Source of the DNA: CATQGW01 sp965242565
Lineage (GTDB): Bacteria > Chloroflexota > Dehalococcoidia > Bin125
Reading direction: 5' to 3'
Length of the DNA: 64,000 nt
Assembly: GCA_965242565.1 (NCBI GenBank)
Contig: OZ251457.1
Coordinates: 248,001 to 312,000, forward strand
Shown here: positions 35,904 through 45,045 of the stretch, in pieces
Numbering within the stretch: position 1 is the stretch's first letter
Layout: every line of letters starts with the position of its first letter
Position numbers and translations under genes: made by a program
Notes under the pieces: generated by a model
The model's database searches: none
What the model was told of the DNA's origin: nothing
Seen by the model: the letters and a program-made list of their open reading frames with translations, nothing else

Positions 35904-37208
35904 ATGGAACTCCAGAACGTAGTGATCGTCGACGGCGTGCGCTCGGCCTTCGCCCGCGGCGGACGCGGCGCCTTCACCGCCACCCGCCTCGACGACATCG
36001 GCGTCCAGGTCCTGCAGGAACTGCTCAGCCGCTACCCCCAGGTCGCACCCGAAGACATCGAAGACGTCGGCATGGGCTGCGTCGGCGGCGTCGCCGAACT
36101 CGCCGGCATCGGCGCCAACCACATCGTCCGCCTCGCCGGCCTGCCCGAATCCGTCTGCACCTTCGACTCCAACCGACAGTGCGGCTCCTCCATGGAGACC
36201 CTCCACCGCGTCACCCAGGAAATCATGGTCGGCGCCATCGACGTCGGCGTCGCCCTCGGCGTCGAGCGCATGGGTCGCCAACTCGGCGGCGGCGGCGGCG
36301 CCGAACCCACCCGCATCACCGAGTTCAACCAGGCCCGCCACGACCAGAACGACATGCAGCGCAACCTCGCGCGCGACCACGACGACTACTTCTCCGTCCC
36401 CATCCCCGACGCCATCCTCGACTCCTCGCCCGTCTGCTCCATGCTCCAGACCGCGCAGAACGTCGCCGAGATGTACGACATCAGCCGCGAAACGCTCGAC
36501 GAATTCGCCGTCGAGAGCCACCGCAAATACGGCGAAGCCCTCGCCGCCGGCTTCTACAAGGACGAAATCGTCCCCGTCGAGGTCGAACTGCCCGTCTTCG
36601 ACGACGAAGGCAACCTGCTGCTCGACCAGCGCGGCGACAAAAAGATCGTCGACGTCGACGAAGGCTTCCGCCCCGGCACCAACTTCGAGGGCCTCAGCCA
36701 GCTCCGCACCGTGCGCGGCACCGTCTCCCATCAGGAGCAGGAAATCCGCATCACCGCCGGCAACTCCTGCCCCACCAACGACGGCTTCACCGCCGCCCTG
36801 CTGATGAGCGAGCGCCGCGCCGACGAACTCGGCCTCGAGCCGCTCGCCCGCATCGTCGGCTTCGGCGTCGGCGGCGTCAAGCCGCAGGTCATGGGCCTCG
36901 GCCCCATCCCCGCCACCCGCAAGGCGCTCAACCACGCCGGCATCGACGCCTCCGAAATCGACCGCGTCGAGTTCAACGAAGCCTTCGCCGCCCAGGTCAT
37001 CCCCTCCGTGCAGGAACTCGGCATCCCCATGGACCGGGTCAACGTCAACGGCGGCAGCCTCGCCATCGGCCACCCGCTCGGCGCCACCGGCACCCGCCTC
37101 GTCGCCACCGTCGCCCGCGAGCTGCGCAACAGCGGCACCCGCTACGGCCTCGCCACCCAGTGCATCGGCGCCGGCATGGGCATCAGCACCATCCTCGAAG
37201 CCGTCTAG
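35904..37208 (+). CDS. acetyl-CoA acetyltransferase (thiolase)
   Basis: 434 residues from ATG 35904 (SD GAGAGGAAC). A TATCCT hexamer at 35841-35846 could be its -10. Thiolases condense or cleave acyl-CoAs in fatty acid oxidation or ketone/polyester metabolism. The nucleophilic Cys lies in SNRQCGSSMETLH, the active His in GGSLAIGHPLGATGTR, and the second Cys in ATQCIGAGMGIST near the C-terminus. The start ELQNVVIVDGVRSAFARGG is typical. It is slightly longer than biosynthetic thiolases (about 392), closer to FadA/FadI types. No beta-oxidation genes adjoin it. Confidence 0.93.
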   Translation: MELQNVVIVDGVRSAFARGGRGAFTATRLDDIGVQVLQELLSRYPQVAPEDIEDVGMGCVGGVAELAGIGANHIVRLAGLPESVCTFDSNRQCGSSMETLHRVTQEIMVGAIDVGVALGVERMGRQLGGGGGAEPTRITEFNQARHDQNDMQRNLARDHDDYFSVPIPDAILDSSPVCSMLQTAQNVAEMYDISRETLDEFAVESHRKYGEALAAGFYKDEIVPVEVELPVFDDEGNLLLDQRGDKKIVDVDEGFRPGTNFEGLSQLRTVRGTVSHQEQEIRITAGNSCPTNDGFTAALLMSERRADELGLEPLARIVGFGVGGVKPQVMGLGPIPATRKALNHAGIDASEIDRVEFNEAFAAQVIPSVQELGIPMDRVNVNGGSLAIGHPLGATGTRLVATVARELRNSGTRYGLATQCIGAGMGISTILEAV

Positions 37209-37236
37209 CCCGCGGCAGCCGACCACCGCGCACCCC

Positions 37237-37268
37237 AGAGGGGGCGGCCCACCCAGGCCGCCCCCTCT
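37237..37268 (+). terminator. GC hairpin after the thiolase gene
   Basis: A 13-bp perfect stem (AGAGGGGGCGGCC and complement) with a 6-nt loop, 28 nt after the stop. No T-run follows. It separates the thiolase from the restriction-modification island. Confidence 0.65.
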
Positions 37269-37278
37269 CCGCACTTGC

Positions 37279-37335
37279 TTGAACGCACGTACAGTTGTGC
37301 TACATTGGTTCCGAACCGACACTCGGTTCGAAACC
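37279..37335 (+). promoter_or_regulatory. promoter with two operator-like palindromes in front of the cytosine methylase
   Basis: TTGAAC (37279-37284), a 16-nt gap, and TACATT (37301-37306) form a plausible sigma-70-type promoter. Immediately after the -10 come two 11-bp near-palindromes, GGTTCCGAACC at 37307-37317 and GGTTCGAAACC at 37325-37335, 18 bp apart centre to centre. That is about two helical turns, typical of a dimeric repressor or of methylase autoregulation. Confidence 0.55.
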
Positions 37336-37337
37336 GG

Positions 37338-38507
37338 ATGCGCAATATGTCAAGCTCGCACAAGCTCAACGACCACCAGACTGCCTACCGGTTTGACCGC
37401 TACCCTGCGCCAATGACCGACACGACCTTTCGTTTCATCGACCTGTTCGCCGGCATCGGTGGCTTCCGCATCGCAATGGAGGCCGCTGGCGGTGAGTGTG
37501 TCTTCACCAGCGAGATCGACCGCTGGTGCCGGGAGACCTACACCGCCAATTTCGACACCAATCACCCGGTGCGCGGCGACATCCGCGAGGTCCACGAAGA
37601 CGACATCCCAGACTTTGAAGTGCTCGTTGCCGGCTTCCCCTGCCAGCCGTTCTCGATCGCCGGCGTGTCGAAGAAGCGGGCGCTCGGGCAGCCCGAGGGC
37701 TTCGCCTGCGACACACAGGGCACGCTGTTCTTCGACATCGCACGCATCCTCGCTGCGCGCCGCCCACGAGCGTTCCTGCTGGAAAACGTCCGCAACCTCG
37801 TCAGCCACGACGGCGGCAGGACGTTCGCCGTGATCCACGAGACGCTCGAACGCGAGCTCGGCTACGAGGTCCACTGGCGCATCCTCAACGCGAAGCATTG
37901 GCTCCCCCAACACCGCGAGCGCATCTTCGTCGTGGGTTTTCGCGAGCCAACGGCATTCGACTTCAACGACTTGTTGGTCCCGGATCTACCGGGGCCGACA
38001 ATCGGCAGCATCCTCCACCCGGAAGACGGGAGCGAGCAAGGTGGCGAGCCGTACGTGAACGGGCCAAGGGGAAAGGTCGATCAGAAATACATCCTCACGA
38101 AGCACCTGTGGGATTATCTCCGCGCATACGCGCGACGCCACAAGGCGCGCGGTAACGGCTTCGGTTTCGGCTTGGTCGGTCCTGACGACGTGTCACGGAC
38201 GCTTTCTGCCCGGTACTACAAGGACGGTTCAGAGATCCTCGTGAAGCGTGGTCTGCGGGGTCAAGCACGCCCGCGACGTTTGACCCCCCGCGAGTGCGCA
38301 CGGCTGATGGGTTTCGACGAACCGCTGGGAAGCAAGTTCCAGATCCGAGTGTCTGACGCGCAGGCGTATCGGCAGTTCGGCAACGCCGTGGCCGTTCCCG
38401 TCGCAACGGCCGTGGCGAACCTCCTACAGGCGTACTTGCCGCCAGCGCAGCCGACCAATGAGCAACTGGCGATGTTCAGTCGAGAGCGAGAACTCGCATG
38501 GACATAG
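37338..38507 (+). CDS. DNA (cytosine-5)-methyltransferase, Dcm/M.EcoRII-like
   Basis: 389 residues from ATG 37338. ATG 37413 (MTDTTFRFIDLFAGIGG) is an alternative and no start has a clear SD. All core C5-methylase motifs are present: I FIDLFAGIGGFR, IV GFPCQPFSIAG with the catalytic Cys, VI ENVRNLV, VIII QHRERIFVVGFR, IX RPRRLTPRECARLMGF and X YRQFGNAVAVPV. It protects DNA against the EcoRII-like endonuclease encoded two genes downstream. The vsr gene overlaps its 3' end by 10 nt. Codon use and base composition of this three-gene block look less GC-rich than the surroundings, suggesting transfer. Confidence 0.95.
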   Translation: MRNMSSSHKLNDHQTAYRFDRYPAPMTDTTFRFIDLFAGIGGFRIAMEAAGGECVFTSEIDRWCRETYTANFDTNHPVRGDIREVHEDDIPDFEVLVAGFPCQPFSIAGVSKKRALGQPEGFACDTQGTLFFDIARILAARRPRAFLLENVRNLVSHDGGRTFAVIHETLERELGYEVHWRILNAKHWLPQHRERIFVVGFREPTAFDFNDLLVPDLPGPTIGSILHPEDGSEQGGEPYVNGPRGKVDQKYILTKHLWDYLRAYARRHKARGNGFGFGLVGPDDVSRTLSARYYKDGSEILVKRGLRGQARPRRLTPRECARLMGFDEPLGSKFQIRVSDAQAYRQFGNAVAVPVATAVANLLQAYLPPAQPTNEQLAMFSRERELAWT

Positions 38508-38950
38508 TCTCGCCTGAAACGCGCAGCCGCATGATGTCGGGCATTCGTACGCGCGACACCAAGCCCGAAGTCCTTTTCCGCAAAGGGCTGCATCGTCGTG
38601 GCTACCGATATCGGCTACGATCGCAGCACGTACCGGGCAAGCCCGACTTTGTCCTGCCAAAGCATCGAGTCGCGGCCTTCGTCCACGGTTGCTTCTGGCA
38701 TCGTCACGAGTGTCACCTGTTCAAGTGGCCAAGCACGCGGCCGCACTTCTGGCGGGCCAAACTCAACCGAAATCAAGAGCGGGACTCAGAGGTCACCGAG
38801 GCCGTTGATGCGGCAGGTTGGCGGCAGTTGACGGTCTGGGAATGCGCGTTGCGCGGGCCCTACCAGATCGGACTGGGGTGTGCCTTGGACCGAACTGAGC
38901 GCTGGTTGACGTCAACTTCACGCAGACTCGAAATCCGGGGAGCAAAATGA
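38498..38950 (+). CDS. vsr: very short patch repair endonuclease Vsr
   Basis: 150 residues, the normal Vsr length. Vsr nicks DNA 5' of T in T:G mismatches created by deamination of 5-methylcytosine, so it repairs damage caused by the adjacent methylase. Conserved blocks are SRMMSGIRTRDTKPE, HVPGKPDFVLPKHRVAAFVH with the metal-binding Asp, and GCFWHRHECHLFKWP with the conserved His residues. It overlaps the methylase 3' end (10 nt) and the endonuclease start (ATGA at 38947), so the three genes are translated together. Confidence 0.95.
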   Translation: MDIVSPETRSRMMSGIRTRDTKPEVLFRKGLHRRGYRYRLRSQHVPGKPDFVLPKHRVAAFVHGCFWHRHECHLFKWPSTRPHFWRAKLNRNQERDSEVTEAVDAAGWRQLTVWECALRGPYQIGLGCALDRTERWLTSTSRRLEIRGAK

Positions 38951-40149
38951 GCGTTGACGCACTGCGCCGTTTCCTCGATCTTTTGGCCGACGAGCAGAAT
39001 GTCAGGTGGTGGCTGAAGCGGTTGTCGGCCAACGATACACAGCAGACAGGCGGACACCAAGCCGGCGCCTACGTTCCCAAGGACGTGATCTTCAACGTGA
39101 TCCCGGAGCTCAGGCGTGAATCCGAGTACAACCCGTACGAGCATCTCGATACGACAATCGAGTCACACAGCCACACGACAACCGCTAAAGCGATCTGGTA
39201 CAACAACCGACTGCACGGTGGTACTCGAAACGAAGCTAGGATCACTGGGTGGGGCGGACGCACGTCGCCGCTGCTGGATCCTGACCTGACGGGAGCCGCA
39301 GCACTGTTCGCCTTTGGTGGCCGATCTGATGAGCGATGGTGCCGTGTGTGGGTCTGTGAAACGGAAGACGAGACCAACCTTGCCGAGGAACGGTTCGGCA
39401 CGATTGAGCCGGGGCATGGTCTCGTGTTCCCTCCGCCGCAGCAAGAACCACCTGTCGGTGGGTGTGGTTTGGATGACGCCGACATTCCACCCGGATGGAT
39501 CGCTGAGTTCCCGTCGCCGAACGACATCTTGGAGCGCTCTTTGGCAATGCGCCCGCAGTTTTCGTCCTTGGGCCCCGATCGGCGACTGCTCAAGCGCCGT
39601 GAGTGCGAATACGAACTGTTCAGGAGCATCGAACGAGCTGTCTGGCTTCCGCACATCAAAGAGGGATTTGCGTCCCTCAACTCGTTCTTGGCGGTTGCGC
39701 AAACGATCCTTCAGCGTCGCCGATCCCGATCGGGTCGATCGCTGGAACAGCACATCCTGCGCATCTTTGCGGAGGCAGGGATGATCGAGAGCACACATTT
39801 CGATGTGCAGGTCGAGACGGAACCCAAGCACCAACCCGACTTCCTCTTTCCGTCGGAAACTGCGTATCACGACGACAGCTTCGATCACCGCAACCTCAGG
39901 ATGTTGGCGGTCAAAACCACACTCCGCGAGAGGTGGCGGCAGGTGCTGGAAGAGGCAGATCGGATCTCCACAAAGCATCTTCTGACGCTGCAAGAGGGAG
40001 TGTCACAGGCTCAGTTCGAGCAGATGCGCAGGGCCGGCATCGTCCTCGTCGTTCCCCAGCCCCTTCACAAGCGCTACCCAGAACAGGTCCGCGCTGAACT
40101 CCAGACCCTCGCTGGTTTCATTGCTGAAGCGAGCGCACTGTCGGCATAG
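38947..40149 (+). CDS. type II restriction endonuclease, EcoRII family
   Basis: 400 residues, close to the 404 of EcoRII. The N-terminal half (about 1-180) matches the position of the EcoRII effector DNA-binding domain. The C-terminal half carries the EcoRII catalytic fold, with PDFLFP (Asp298), Tyr307, and AVKTTLRERWRQVLEEA (Lys323), then KHLLTLQEGVSQAQFEQM and IVLVVPQPLHKRY. EcoRII is a type IIE enzyme that needs two target copies. By family I infer CCWGG as the likely site, which the sequence alone cannot prove. It overlaps vsr and depends on the methylase for self-protection. Confidence 0.9.
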   Translation: MSVDALRRFLDLLADEQNVRWWLKRLSANDTQQTGGHQAGAYVPKDVIFNVIPELRRESEYNPYEHLDTTIESHSHTTTAKAIWYNNRLHGGTRNEARITGWGGRTSPLLDPDLTGAAALFAFGGRSDERWCRVWVCETEDETNLAEERFGTIEPGHGLVFPPPQQEPPVGGCGLDDADIPPGWIAEFPSPNDILERSLAMRPQFSSLGPDRRLLKRRECEYELFRSIERAVWLPHIKEGFASLNSFLAVAQTILQRRRSRSGRSLEQHILRIFAEAGMIESTHFDVQVETEPKHQPDFLFPSETAYHDDSFDHRNLRMLAVKTTLRERWRQVLEEADRISTKHLLTLQEGVSQAQFEQMRRAGIVLVVPQPLHKRYPEQVRAELQTLAGFIAEASALSA

Positions 40150-40154
40150 TCGCG

Positions 40155-40625
40155 ATGGAATTCCTATTCGTCCTCACAGCGCTGATCTTCCTCGCGCTGC
40201 TCTGGCGGCTCATCCCCAAGCCCGACATCGACCGGCCCCACCTCATCTCCACGCCCAGTGCCCGCGGCGGGCTGACGTTGCGCGGCGTGCGCAACGTGCT
40301 CGTGGCGCTATTCATGGTTGGAGTGATCCTGAGCGCCTACCTCGATCCCTCGGAGGCCGGCAACGAGAGCCGAGGAGCGATGATCGGCGCGTTCATCTTC
40401 TGGGGCGGCGCCATCCTGATGTTCCGCACGCCGAACCTGATTTCGGAGAGCACGGGCTTCGGCTCTTCCGGCGCCTCTGCCCCCAACCCTGCGGAGAGCG
40501 GCGGCTACCAGCTGCAATGGGGCGACCGGACGGTCACCTACGACCTGCGCGGCGCAGCAGAGCGCTGGGTCACCCGAATCGCCTTCTGGTTCATGCTGAT
40601 CAACGCGCTCGCAGTGGTGCTCTAG
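40155..40625 (+). CDS. hypothetical membrane protein
   Basis: 156 residues beginning 5 nt after the endonuclease stop, with no clear SD. Hydrophobic segments: about 2-17 (FLFVLTALIFLALLWRL), 48-62, 75-89 and a C-terminal one (AFWFMLINALAVVL). A soluble loop near residues 100-135 contains GYQLQWGDRTVTYDL. I do not recognise a family. Base composition is again GC-rich like the general chromosome, so it is probably the first gene outside the restriction island. Confidence 0.65.
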   Translation: MEFLFVLTALIFLALLWRLIPKPDIDRPHLISTPSARGGLTLRGVRNVLVALFMVGVILSAYLDPSEAGNESRGAMIGAFIFWGGAILMFRTPNLISESTGFGSSGASAPNPAESGGYQLQWGDRTVTYDLRGAAERWVTRIAFWFMLINALAVVL

Positions 40626-40727
40626 CGAGGCGTTGAGGCAGCGAACCCGGACGCGCTGGCCTACCATCGCAAGCGCATCTTCCTCACCTCTACGTAGGTC
40701 GCCACCGGAACGCGCCAAAGGAACGCC

Positions 40728-40955
40728 ATGCCCGACACCCTCGTCACCGTCATGATCATCGTCATCATCACCGAGCTCATCTGCCTCGGCGTCTTCTGGA
40801 AAGCCAACCTCATCCCCGACTTCGATCTGGAGGTCTACATCCCGCTGCCCGGCGGCTCGGGCCTCACGACGACCGCCCGCAAGATCACGCTCACCGCCAT
40901 CGCCGCCGTGATCGCCGTCTCCGCCGTCGTCCTGCTCATCGCCGCGCTGACCTAG
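40728..40955 (+). CDS. small two-helix membrane protein
   Basis: 75 residues with an SD-like AAAGGAACGCC before ATG 40728. An N-terminal helix (VTVMIIVIITELICLGVFW) and a C-terminal helix (TLTAIAAVIAVSAVVLLIAAL) flank a short loop (NLIPDFDLEVYIPLPGGSG). A TACCAT hexamer near 40659 could be a -10. No family recognised. It lies between the membrane protein at 40155 and the first amine oxidase. The loop NLIPDFDLEVYIPLP echoes the PKPDIDRPHLIST stretch after the first helix of that neighbour, only weakly. Confidence 0.6.
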   Translation: MPDTLVTVMIIVIITELICLGVFWKANLIPDFDLEVYIPLPGGSGLTTTARKITLTAIAAVIAVSAVVLLIAALT

Positions 40956-41010
40956 CCGACTACCGCCCCCCGTTCCGCTACCCTGCCCCCAACACCGTCT
41001 GGAGGTCCCC

Positions 41011-42999
41011 ATGGTCACCGAAATCAAGCCCGACGCCCCCGCCCTGCTCGCCCACCCCCTCGACCCGCTCTCCACCGAGGAAATCGAGCGCGCCTCCGCG
41101 CTCGCCAAAGCCCGCGCCGGCGGCGCCGACTCCATCCGCTTCCCGCTCGTCGCCCTCGCCGAGCCCGACAAGCGCGCCGTGCGCAGCTTCACCGCCGGCG
41201 ACGCCATTGAGCGGCGCGCGCTCGCCATCATCTTCAACACCGCCAACGGCGAAACCGCCGAAGCGATCGTCGACCTCAACGCCGACGCCGTCGTCTCCTG
41301 GACACCGCGCGACGATGTGCAGCCCTTCCCCCTGATGGAGGAGTTCGGCCGCGCGCAGGAAACGATCAAGAACGACCCCGAATGGCGCGCCGCCATGGCC
41401 CGCAAGGGCGTCACCGAAGAGCAGCTCAAGACGATCCAGATCGACCCCTGGCCGGCCGGCAACTTCGGCAGCCGCTGGGAGACCGGACATCGCATCCTCA
41501 AGGGCATCGCCTACCTGCGCGACACCGAGAGCGACAACGGCTACGGCCGCCCCGTCGACGGCGTGATGGCCGTGGTCGATCTCGTCGAAAACCGCGTGCT
41601 GGAGGTGGTCGAGGAAGACGCCCCGCCGCCGCCCGGCTCGGCCTTGCGCTTCGACGGCGAGCACGCCGCCGCACACCCGCGCCAGGACCTCAAGCAGCTC
41701 GACATCGTGCAGCCCGAAGGCGTCTCCTTCACGCTCGACGGCCACCTGCTCAAGTGGCAGAAATGGCAAATGCGCGTCTCCCTCCACCCCCGCGAGGGCC
41801 TCGTCCTGCACCAGATCGCCTACGAAGACGACGGCCGCCTGCGCCCCATCTGCTACCGCGCCTCGATGGCCGAAATGGTCGTCCCCTACGGCGACCCCTC
41901 CATCACCCAGTCGTTCAAAAACGCCTTCGACAGCGGCGAGGTCGGCGGCCTCGGCCGGCTGACCAACTCGCTCGAGCTGGGCTGCGACTGCCTCGGCGAA
42001 ATCGTCTACATGGACGGCCACGTGACCGACGAGCGCGGCGGCGCGCGCACCATCAAAAACGCCGTCTGCATCCACGAAGAGGACTTCGGCATCCTCTGGA
42101 AGCACACCTACGCCGACGAAAACGGCCAGCAGTCTTGGGTGCGCCGCTCCCGCCGCCTCGTCGTCTCCGCCATCGCCACCGTCGGCAACTACGACTACGG
42201 CTTCTACTGGTACTTCTACCAGGACGGCTCCTGGGAGCAGGAAGTCAAGGCGACCGGCATCGTGCAGACCATCTCGATGGCCGACGACGACCCGCAGATC
42301 ACCCGCCACCGCATCGCGCCCGGCCTGGGCGGCACCATCCACCAGCACTTCCTCTGCTTCCGCCTCGACATGGAAGTCGACGGCGCGGCCAACAGCGTCT
42401 ACGAGATCGACACCGTGCCGCTGCCGCGCAGCGCCGAGTACCCGCTCGGCAACGCCTTCACCGCCCGCGCCACACTGCTCGGACGCGAGTCCGAGGCCGC
42501 GCGCTCCGTCAACTCCGCCTCCGCCCGCCACTGGCGCATCGCCAACGACGCCGCCCGCAACCCGCTGGGCGAGCCGCCCGCCTACATCCTCGCGCCCGGC
42601 GAGACGGTCGGCATGATGGCCGATGAGCAGTCCGCCGTCGGCCAACGCGCCGTCTTCGCCCGCAACCAGCTGCACGTCACCCCCTACGACGACGCCGAGT
42701 TCTACCCCGCCGGCGACTACCCCAACCAGAGCGAGCCCGGCCAGGGCATCCCCGCCTGGATGGCCGCCGACCGCGCCCTGCAGGACGAGGACCTGGTCGT
42801 CTGGTACACCGTCGGGATGAACCACCTGGTCTGCCCCGAGGACTGGCCCGTCGCGCCCGTCCACCGCGCCGGCTTCAACCTCAAGCCCTGGGGCTTCTTC
42901 GACCGCAACCCCGCGCTCGACGTCCCGATGCCCGACCACTGCGCGCACGACGAGGAGTCGCATGCCCACGACAACCACTCCCGCAATGGCCACAGCTGA
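41011..42999 (+). CDS. primary-amine oxidase, copper/topaquinone type (copy 1)
   Basis: 662 residues, SD TGGAGG before the ATG and a TACCCT hexamer at 40979-40984. These enzymes oxidise primary amines to aldehydes, releasing ammonia and hydrogen peroxide, with copper and a topaquinone made from their own tyrosine. The precursor is Tyr394 in GNYDYGFYWYFYQDG, the catalytic base Asp317 in NAFDSGE, and copper ligands are in HQHFLCFRLDME and, near the C-terminus, VAPVHRAGFNLKPWGFF. No signal peptide is seen, so it is probably cytoplasmic, as in Arthrobacter enzymes. A close paralogue follows, overlapping by 38 nt. Confidence 0.94.
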   Translation: MVTEIKPDAPALLAHPLDPLSTEEIERASALAKARAGGADSIRFPLVALAEPDKRAVRSFTAGDAIERRALAIIFNTANGETAEAIVDLNADAVVSWTPRDDVQPFPLMEEFGRAQETIKNDPEWRAAMARKGVTEEQLKTIQIDPWPAGNFGSRWETGHRILKGIAYLRDTESDNGYGRPVDGVMAVVDLVENRVLEVVEEDAPPPPGSALRFDGEHAAAHPRQDLKQLDIVQPEGVSFTLDGHLLKWQKWQMRVSLHPREGLVLHQIAYEDDGRLRPICYRASMAEMVVPYGDPSITQSFKNAFDSGEVGGLGRLTNSLELGCDCLGEIVYMDGHVTDERGGARTIKNAVCIHEEDFGILWKHTYADENGQQSWVRRSRRLVVSAIATVGNYDYGFYWYFYQDGSWEQEVKATGIVQTISMADDDPQITRHRIAPGLGGTIHQHFLCFRLDMEVDGAANSVYEIDTVPLPRSAEYPLGNAFTARATLLGRESEAARSVNSASARHWRIANDAARNPLGEPPAYILAPGETVGMMADEQSAVGQRAVFARNQLHVTPYDDAEFYPAGDYPNQSEPGQGIPAWMAADRALQDEDLVVWYTVGMNHLVCPEDWPVAPVHRAGFNLKPWGFFDRNPALDVPMPDHCAHDEESHAHDNHSRNGHS

Positions 43000-44944
43000 G
43001 CCCGGCGCAGCGGCCGCGCCCCACCCGCTCGATCCGCTCTCGGCCGACGAAATCGTCCGCGCCTCCGCGATCGCCGCCCGGCACTACGGCTCTCCACCGT
43101 CGTTGCGCTTCCTGCTCGTCGCCGCGCTCGAGCCGCCCAAGGGCGCGCTCCACGACGCGCCGCGCTCCGCCGAACTGCTCTGTCTGGACGCCGAAGCGGG
43201 CCTCACCACCGAGGTCGTCGTCAACCTCGACGCCGGCAGCGTCGTCTCCGCGCTGCCGCGCCCCGGCGTGCAGCCGTTCGCCCTCTTCGAGGAGTACGAG
43301 CGCGCCGAGACCGCCATCCGCGCCGACGCCGGCTGGCGCGCCGCAATGGCCGCCCGCGGCTTCGGCGAGCGCCAAATCGAGCTCGCCTTCCTCCACCTCT
43401 GGCCCACCGGCAACTTCGGCCACAAGTGGGAGACCGAGCACCGCATCCTCAAAGGCATCGCCTACCTGCGCGACGAACCCGACGACAACGCCTACGGACG
43501 CCCCGTCGAGGGCCTCGTCGCCGTCGTCGATCTCGTCGAAAACCGCGTGCTGGAGGTGCTCGACGAACCGTCGCCCCCGCCCGCGCCCACCGCCCTGCGC
43601 TTCGACCACGAGCACGGCGGCGAGCCGCGCCGGGACCTCAAGCCGCTCGACATCACGCAGCCCGACGGCCCGTCGTTCACCCTCGACGGACGCCTGCTCA
43701 AGTGGCAGAAGTGGCAGCTGCGCGTCTCCCTCCACCCCCGCGAGGGCTTGGTCCTGCACCAAATCGGCTACGAGGACGACGGCCGCCTGCGTCCCATCTG
43801 CTATCGCGCCTCAATGGCCGAAATGGTCGTGCCCTACGGCGACCCCTCGGTCGGCCACTACTTCAAAAACGCCTTCGACTCCGGCGAGTGCGGCTTGGGC
43901 CGGATGACCAACTCGCTCGAACTCGGCTGCGACTGCCTCGGCGAAATCGCCTACCTCGACGCCGCCGTCACCGACGAGCGCGGCGGCGCGCGCACGATCA
44001 AAAACGCCGTCTGCATCCACGAGGAGGATGTCGGCATCCTCTGGAAACACACCTACGAAAAGGGCGACGGAACCGAATCGGCCGTCCGCCGCTCGCGCCG
44101 ACTGGTCGTCTCCAGCATCGCCACCATCGACAACTACGACTACGGCTTCTACTGGTACTTCTACCAGGACGGCTCCTGGGAGCACGAGGTCAAGGCGACC
44201 GGCATCGTCCAGACCATGGCGATCACGGACGACGACCCGCAGATCACGCGCCACAAGATCGGCCCGCAGCTGGGCGCCGTGCATCACCAGCACTTCCTCA
44301 GCTTCCGCCTCGACATGGAGATCGACGGCGGCCCAAACACCGTCTACGAGGTCGACACCGTCCCGCTGCCGCGCAGCGCCGAGTACCCGCTCGGCAACGC
44401 CTTCACCGCCCGCGCCCAGCCGATCGCCGACGAATCGCAGAGCGCGCGCAGCGTCAACGCCGCCGCCGCCCGCCACTGGCGCATCGCCAACGACGACGCC
44501 TCCAACCCGCTCGGACAACCGCCCGCCTACATCCTCATGCCCGGCCAAACCGTCGCCATGATGGCCGACGAACAGTCGGCCATCGGCCGACGCGCCGCCT
44601 TCGCCCGCAACCAGCTCTGGGTCACCGCCTACGACCCGGCCCAGCGCTACCCCGCCGGCGACTACCCCGCGCAGAGCGAGCCGGGCCAGGGCATGCCCCG
44701 GTGGATCGCCGCCGAGCGCCCGCTCGAGCAGGCCGACGTCGTGCTCTGGTACACCGTCGGCGTCAACCACATCGTGCGCCCCGAAGACTGGCCCGTCGCC
44801 CCCGTCCACCGCGCCGGCTTCGCGCTCAAACCCTGGGGCTTCTTCGACCGCAACCCCGCGCTCGACCTGCCCATGCCCGACCACTGTGCGCACGACGAAG
44901 AGGCGCACGGCGACAGCCACGGCGCGCAGAACGGGCGCAGCTAA
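42962..44944 (+). CDS. primary-amine oxidase, copper/topaquinone type (copy 2)
   Basis: 660 residues, clearly a tandem duplicate of the preceding gene. The blocks HPLDPLS, GRPVEGLVAVVDLVENRVLE, FDSGECGLGRMTNSLELG and PVAPVHRAGFALKPWGFF are nearly the same. The TPQ motif DNYDYGFYWYFYQDG and the histidine ligands are intact, so both copies should be active. Differences cluster in the N-terminal domain. ATG 42962 overlaps copy 1 by 38 nt. ATG 42986 is another possible start. Divergence of the two copies may reflect different amine substrates. Confidence 0.93.
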   Translation: MPTTTTPAMATAEPGAAAAPHPLDPLSADEIVRASAIAARHYGSPPSLRFLLVAALEPPKGALHDAPRSAELLCLDAEAGLTTEVVVNLDAGSVVSALPRPGVQPFALFEEYERAETAIRADAGWRAAMAARGFGERQIELAFLHLWPTGNFGHKWETEHRILKGIAYLRDEPDDNAYGRPVEGLVAVVDLVENRVLEVLDEPSPPPAPTALRFDHEHGGEPRRDLKPLDITQPDGPSFTLDGRLLKWQKWQLRVSLHPREGLVLHQIGYEDDGRLRPICYRASMAEMVVPYGDPSVGHYFKNAFDSGECGLGRMTNSLELGCDCLGEIAYLDAAVTDERGGARTIKNAVCIHEEDVGILWKHTYEKGDGTESAVRRSRRLVVSSIATIDNYDYGFYWYFYQDGSWEHEVKATGIVQTMAITDDDPQITRHKIGPQLGAVHHQHFLSFRLDMEIDGGPNTVYEVDTVPLPRSAEYPLGNAFTARAQPIADESQSARSVNAAAARHWRIANDDASNPLGQPPAYILMPGQTVAMMADEQSAIGRRAAFARNQLWVTAYDPAQRYPAGDYPAQSEPGQGMPRWIAAERPLEQADVVLWYTVGVNHIVRPEDWPVAPVHRAGFALKPWGFFDRNPALDLPMPDHCAHDEEAHGDSHGAQNGRS

Positions 44945-45045
44945 TCCCCGCGGGCGGACATCTCGAAGCAACGACAGGCGACAATAACGACGCGATCAGG
45001 CATAGTGGAGACGAGGCGCGCGGGAATCGGAATGTGAGGCCTGCG

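Noticed and set aside
40978..42993. 671-codon minus-strand frame opposite the first amine oxidase
   Set aside because: Perfect shadow of a clear enzyme on the other strand. Composition is V/G/D-repetitive with no domain. Similar shadows oppose the second oxidase, hisG/HpaB (57460-59913) and the thiolase.
43426..45045. Long upstream extension of the EctB-like frame
   Set aside because: It is Arg/Pro-rich shadow of the second amine oxidase. The family N-terminus starts at ATG 45046.
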